A stretch of DNA of 64,000 nt from CAYMZZ01 sp046297935. GTDB taxonomy: Bacteria > Bacteroidota > Bacteroidia > Chitinophagales > Chitinophagaceae. Below, piece by piece: positions 62,375-64,000 of this stretch. Position 1 is the stretch's first letter. Each line of letters begins with the position of its first letter. Below the pieces are notes generated by a model. The model searched no databases, was not told the origin of the DNA, and worked only from the letters and a program-made list of their open reading frames with translations. The position numbers and the translations under genes were made by a program. The stretch spans positions 26,071 to 90,070 of the forward strand of contig JBKBHA010000015.1 in the NCBI GenBank assembly GCA_046297935.1. The letters run 5' to 3'.

Positions 62375-63185
62375 GTGAAACAACTTTATCTGCCATGATC
62401 AGATGGGGGTTTGCGGCCTCCGCATCTTCGATGGGTTTATAACTGGACAGAATATCGGCCTTATCTTTTTTAACTGCTACGTCATGCTCGAAATGCACCG
62501 ATGGCTTTCGGTCGCGCGTACGAACCGTCCATCGATCGCTTTCCGTGAACACGTCTCTGCTTCCCAGGTTAATCATTGGCTCTATGGCTAGAACCATGCC
62601 TTCCTTCAATTTGGCTCCTGTACCACGCTTGCCGTAATTGGGCACCTGCGGATCTTCATGGAGGTTTTCACCCAGTCCATGCCCCACCAGTTCCCTCACC
62701 ACCCCGTAGCCGTGTTTTTTTTCTGTATGTTCCTGAATAGCGAAGCCAATATCGTTCACCCGGTTTCCTGCAACAGCTTTTTCGATGCCTTTGTAGAGCG
62801 ACTCTTTTGTAACCCGGATCAACTGAAGCACTTCCGGACCAGGATCTCCAATTGCGAACGTATAAGCGTGGTCGCCATGCCAGCCGTCGAGAATAACCCC
62901 AACGTCGACCGTTACGATATCGCCCTCTTTCAGTTCGTTCTTATTAGGAAAGCCATGCACCACTACATCATTTACCGAGATGCATGAGTTAAACGGGTAG
63001 CCGTTGTAGTTAAGAAAAGACGGAATGGCCCGATGATCGCGGATATAATTTCCAATGAATAAGTCCAATTCAAGGGTTGTAAGTCCTGGCCGCAGCATTT
63101 TAGCCACTTCTGACAGCGTCTGGCTCACCAGAAGTGCGCTCGAGCGCATTTTTTCGATTTGGGCCGGCGTTTTAATGATTGCCAT
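62361..63185 (-). CDS. map: Methionine aminopeptidase, type I
   Basis: A 274-residue metallopeptidase that removes the initiator Met from nascent proteins. It has the pita-bread fold residues: His77 in VVHGFPN, metal ligands Asp94 and Asp105 in TVDVGVILDGWHGDHAYTF, His in VGHGLGENLHEDP, Glu in LAIEPMI and Glu in HFEHDVAV. Its C-terminus extends about 20 residues beyond the E. coli enzyme. The gene looks to be the first of a two-gene operon with the flavoprotein. The predicted -7 element at 63192 would give a nearly leaderless mRNA. Confidence 0.95.
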   Translation of the reverse strand: MAIIKTPAQIEKMRSSALLVSQTLSEVAKMLRPGLTTLELDLFIGNYIRDHRAIPSFLNYNGYPFNSCISVNDVVVHGFPNKNELKEGDIVTVDVGVILDGWHGDHAYTFAIGDPGPEVLQLIRVTKESLYKGIEKAVAGNRVNDIGFAIQEHTEKKHGYGVVRELVGHGLGENLHEDPQVPNYGKRGTGAKLKEGMVLAIEPMINLGSRDVFTESDRWTVRTRDRKPSVHFEHDVAVKKDKADILSSYKPIEDAEAANPHLIMADKVVSQPLA

Positions 63186-63191
63186 AATCTA

Positions 63192-63199
63192 CAAAAATA
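63192..63199 (-). promoter_or_regulatory. Predicted -7 element of map
   Basis: On the minus strand TATTTTTG matches TAnnTTTG exactly, only 6 bp before the ATG at 63185. No -33 TTG at usual spacing was found, so this rests on one element. Confidence 0.35.
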
Positions 63200-63373
63200 C
63201 AGAATTTTTTGCCGACCGCCTATCGCGACAGGGCCGTCCACTTTGGAAGCTGTCGGCATTGTTGACAAATAAGGTTGACTGTTAGGCCTTTGAGATAAAA
63301 TCGCAGTCTGGATATCAAGCCCGGCAGGTCTGAATGACAGTGATCTCGCCAGAGCATCAAGCGTGTGTAGTCC

Positions 63374-64000
63374 CGTCGGACCATCCTTCCGACCGGGGCA
63401 AACCCTGAACGCAGCAACCCTCGTTCGGACCAGCCTTCCGACCGAGGTATACCCTGAAACGAAACAGCGTCCCGGTCGGACCGCTGGTCCGACCGGGGTA
63501 GAACCTGGATCGAAGGTGCAGATCGGTCCGATCGCTATTGTCGCCGAAACAATGCACTCAAAACAAACTTCGGTCGGACCGCCCTGCCGACCGGGGTGTG
63601 ACCTGCATCGGAACAACTCCCCCGTCGGACCACCTTTCCGACCGGGGTAAATCCTGAATCGCAACAACTGGTCCTTCTGGCCATTTCCGTCGAAACCATA
63701 CACTCAAAAACAAACCTCGGTCGGACCATCCTTCCGACCGGGGTAAATCCTGAATCGCAACAACTGGTCCTTCTGGCCATTTCCGCCGAAACCATACACA
63801 CAAAAACAAACCTCGGTCGGACCACCCTTCCGACCGGGGTATTTTTAATCGAAGGTGCCGGTCCGTCCGACCGCCATTATCGCCGAAACAATGCACTCAA
63901 AACAACCCTCGGTCGGACCGCACTTCCGACCGGGGTACAACCTGAATCGAAGGTGCAGATCGGTCCGACCGCTATTGTCGCCGAAACAATGCACTCAAAA
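63374..64000. repeat. Palindromic tandem repeat array, continues past the window
   Basis: Eight hairpin modules of the type GGTCGGA-7 nt-TCCGACC, most followed by GGGGTA, begin near 63374, 63423, 63473, 63571, 63623, 63718, 63813 and 63909. The spacings are 49, 50, 98, 52, 95, 95 and 96 bp, so modules come as about 50-bp units or about 96-bp double units. In the double unit the second half ends in a conserved CCGAAACnATnCACnCAAAA segment and often holds a second palindrome, CGGTCCGACCG. Spacers are conserved, so it is not a CRISPR array, and the spacing is not a constant multiple of 3. Nothing else is seen between 63200 and 63373. Confidence 0.85.

Noticed and set aside
63374..64000. CRISPR array
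   Set aside because: Repeats are evenly degenerate palindromes, the sequence between them is itself conserved, spacing is bimodal, and no cas gene is present.

Overview
The window looks like chromosomal DNA of a member of the Bacteroidota, most likely a Chitinophagaceae-type soil or water bacterium (inference). Several signs agree: a SusC/SusD pair, TonB-dependent receptors with carboxypeptidase-regulatory-like N-termini, LytS/LytTR signalling, a PUR-family (DUF3276) protein, type B L31, a six-domain S1, many Cys-type lipoproteins, and promoters with the Bacteroidota -7 element TAnnTTTG in place of a sigma70 -10 box. No rRNA, CRISPR array, phage or complete insertion sequence was seen.

Layout. 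1-1570: edge of a surface-polysaccharide locus (flippase N-terminus, glycosyltransferase). 1534-5272: housekeeping genes on the minus strand (GlmU-like protein, tpiA, L31, YajQ). 5454-10235: an outer-membrane beta-barrel protein and a LytS/LytTR two-component pair. 10347-16060: threonine aldolase, pgi, PUR protein, ABC exporter. 16206-29822: a sialic-acid utilisation locus. 29886-34284: M28 peptidase and an Mla-type lipid-transport operon. 34523-40302: accessory genes (serine hydrolase, VOC, TlpA-DUF3738, DUF1801, EthD, SRPBCC). 40739-44976: two outward-facing tRNA-Ser genes flanking pfkB and a FAD/Fe-S oxidase, each followed by a decayed tRNA-Ser copy. 45770-53388: an ABC efflux set, an ArsR-SRPBCC-VOC module, a GlxA-like regulator and a GOB-like metallo-beta-lactamase. 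53440-56969: LacI regulator with GH95 fucosidase. 57089-63185: acyltransferases, rpsA, a BaiN-like flavoprotein, map. 63374 to the end: a palindromic tandem array that runs off the window.

The sialic-acid locus forms one functional unit. Two GH33 sialidases free sialic acid. SusC/SusD and a PKD-LamG lipoprotein bind and import it across the outer membrane. NanM epimerises it, an MFS permease carries it across the inner membrane, and NanA cleaves it. A FadR-type GntR regulator sits in the middle. Both operons carry the same 16-bp operator-like palindrome at the same spacing from a TAnnTTTG box, and the regulator has a related site before its own gene.

The most unusual non-coding features are (i) intergenic arrays of 7- or 8-bp units held in exact register, (ii) the tRNA-Ser remnants with a palindromic insert in the anticodon loop, (iii) the terminal palindromic array, and (iv) a dyad operator wrapped around an ArsR promoter.
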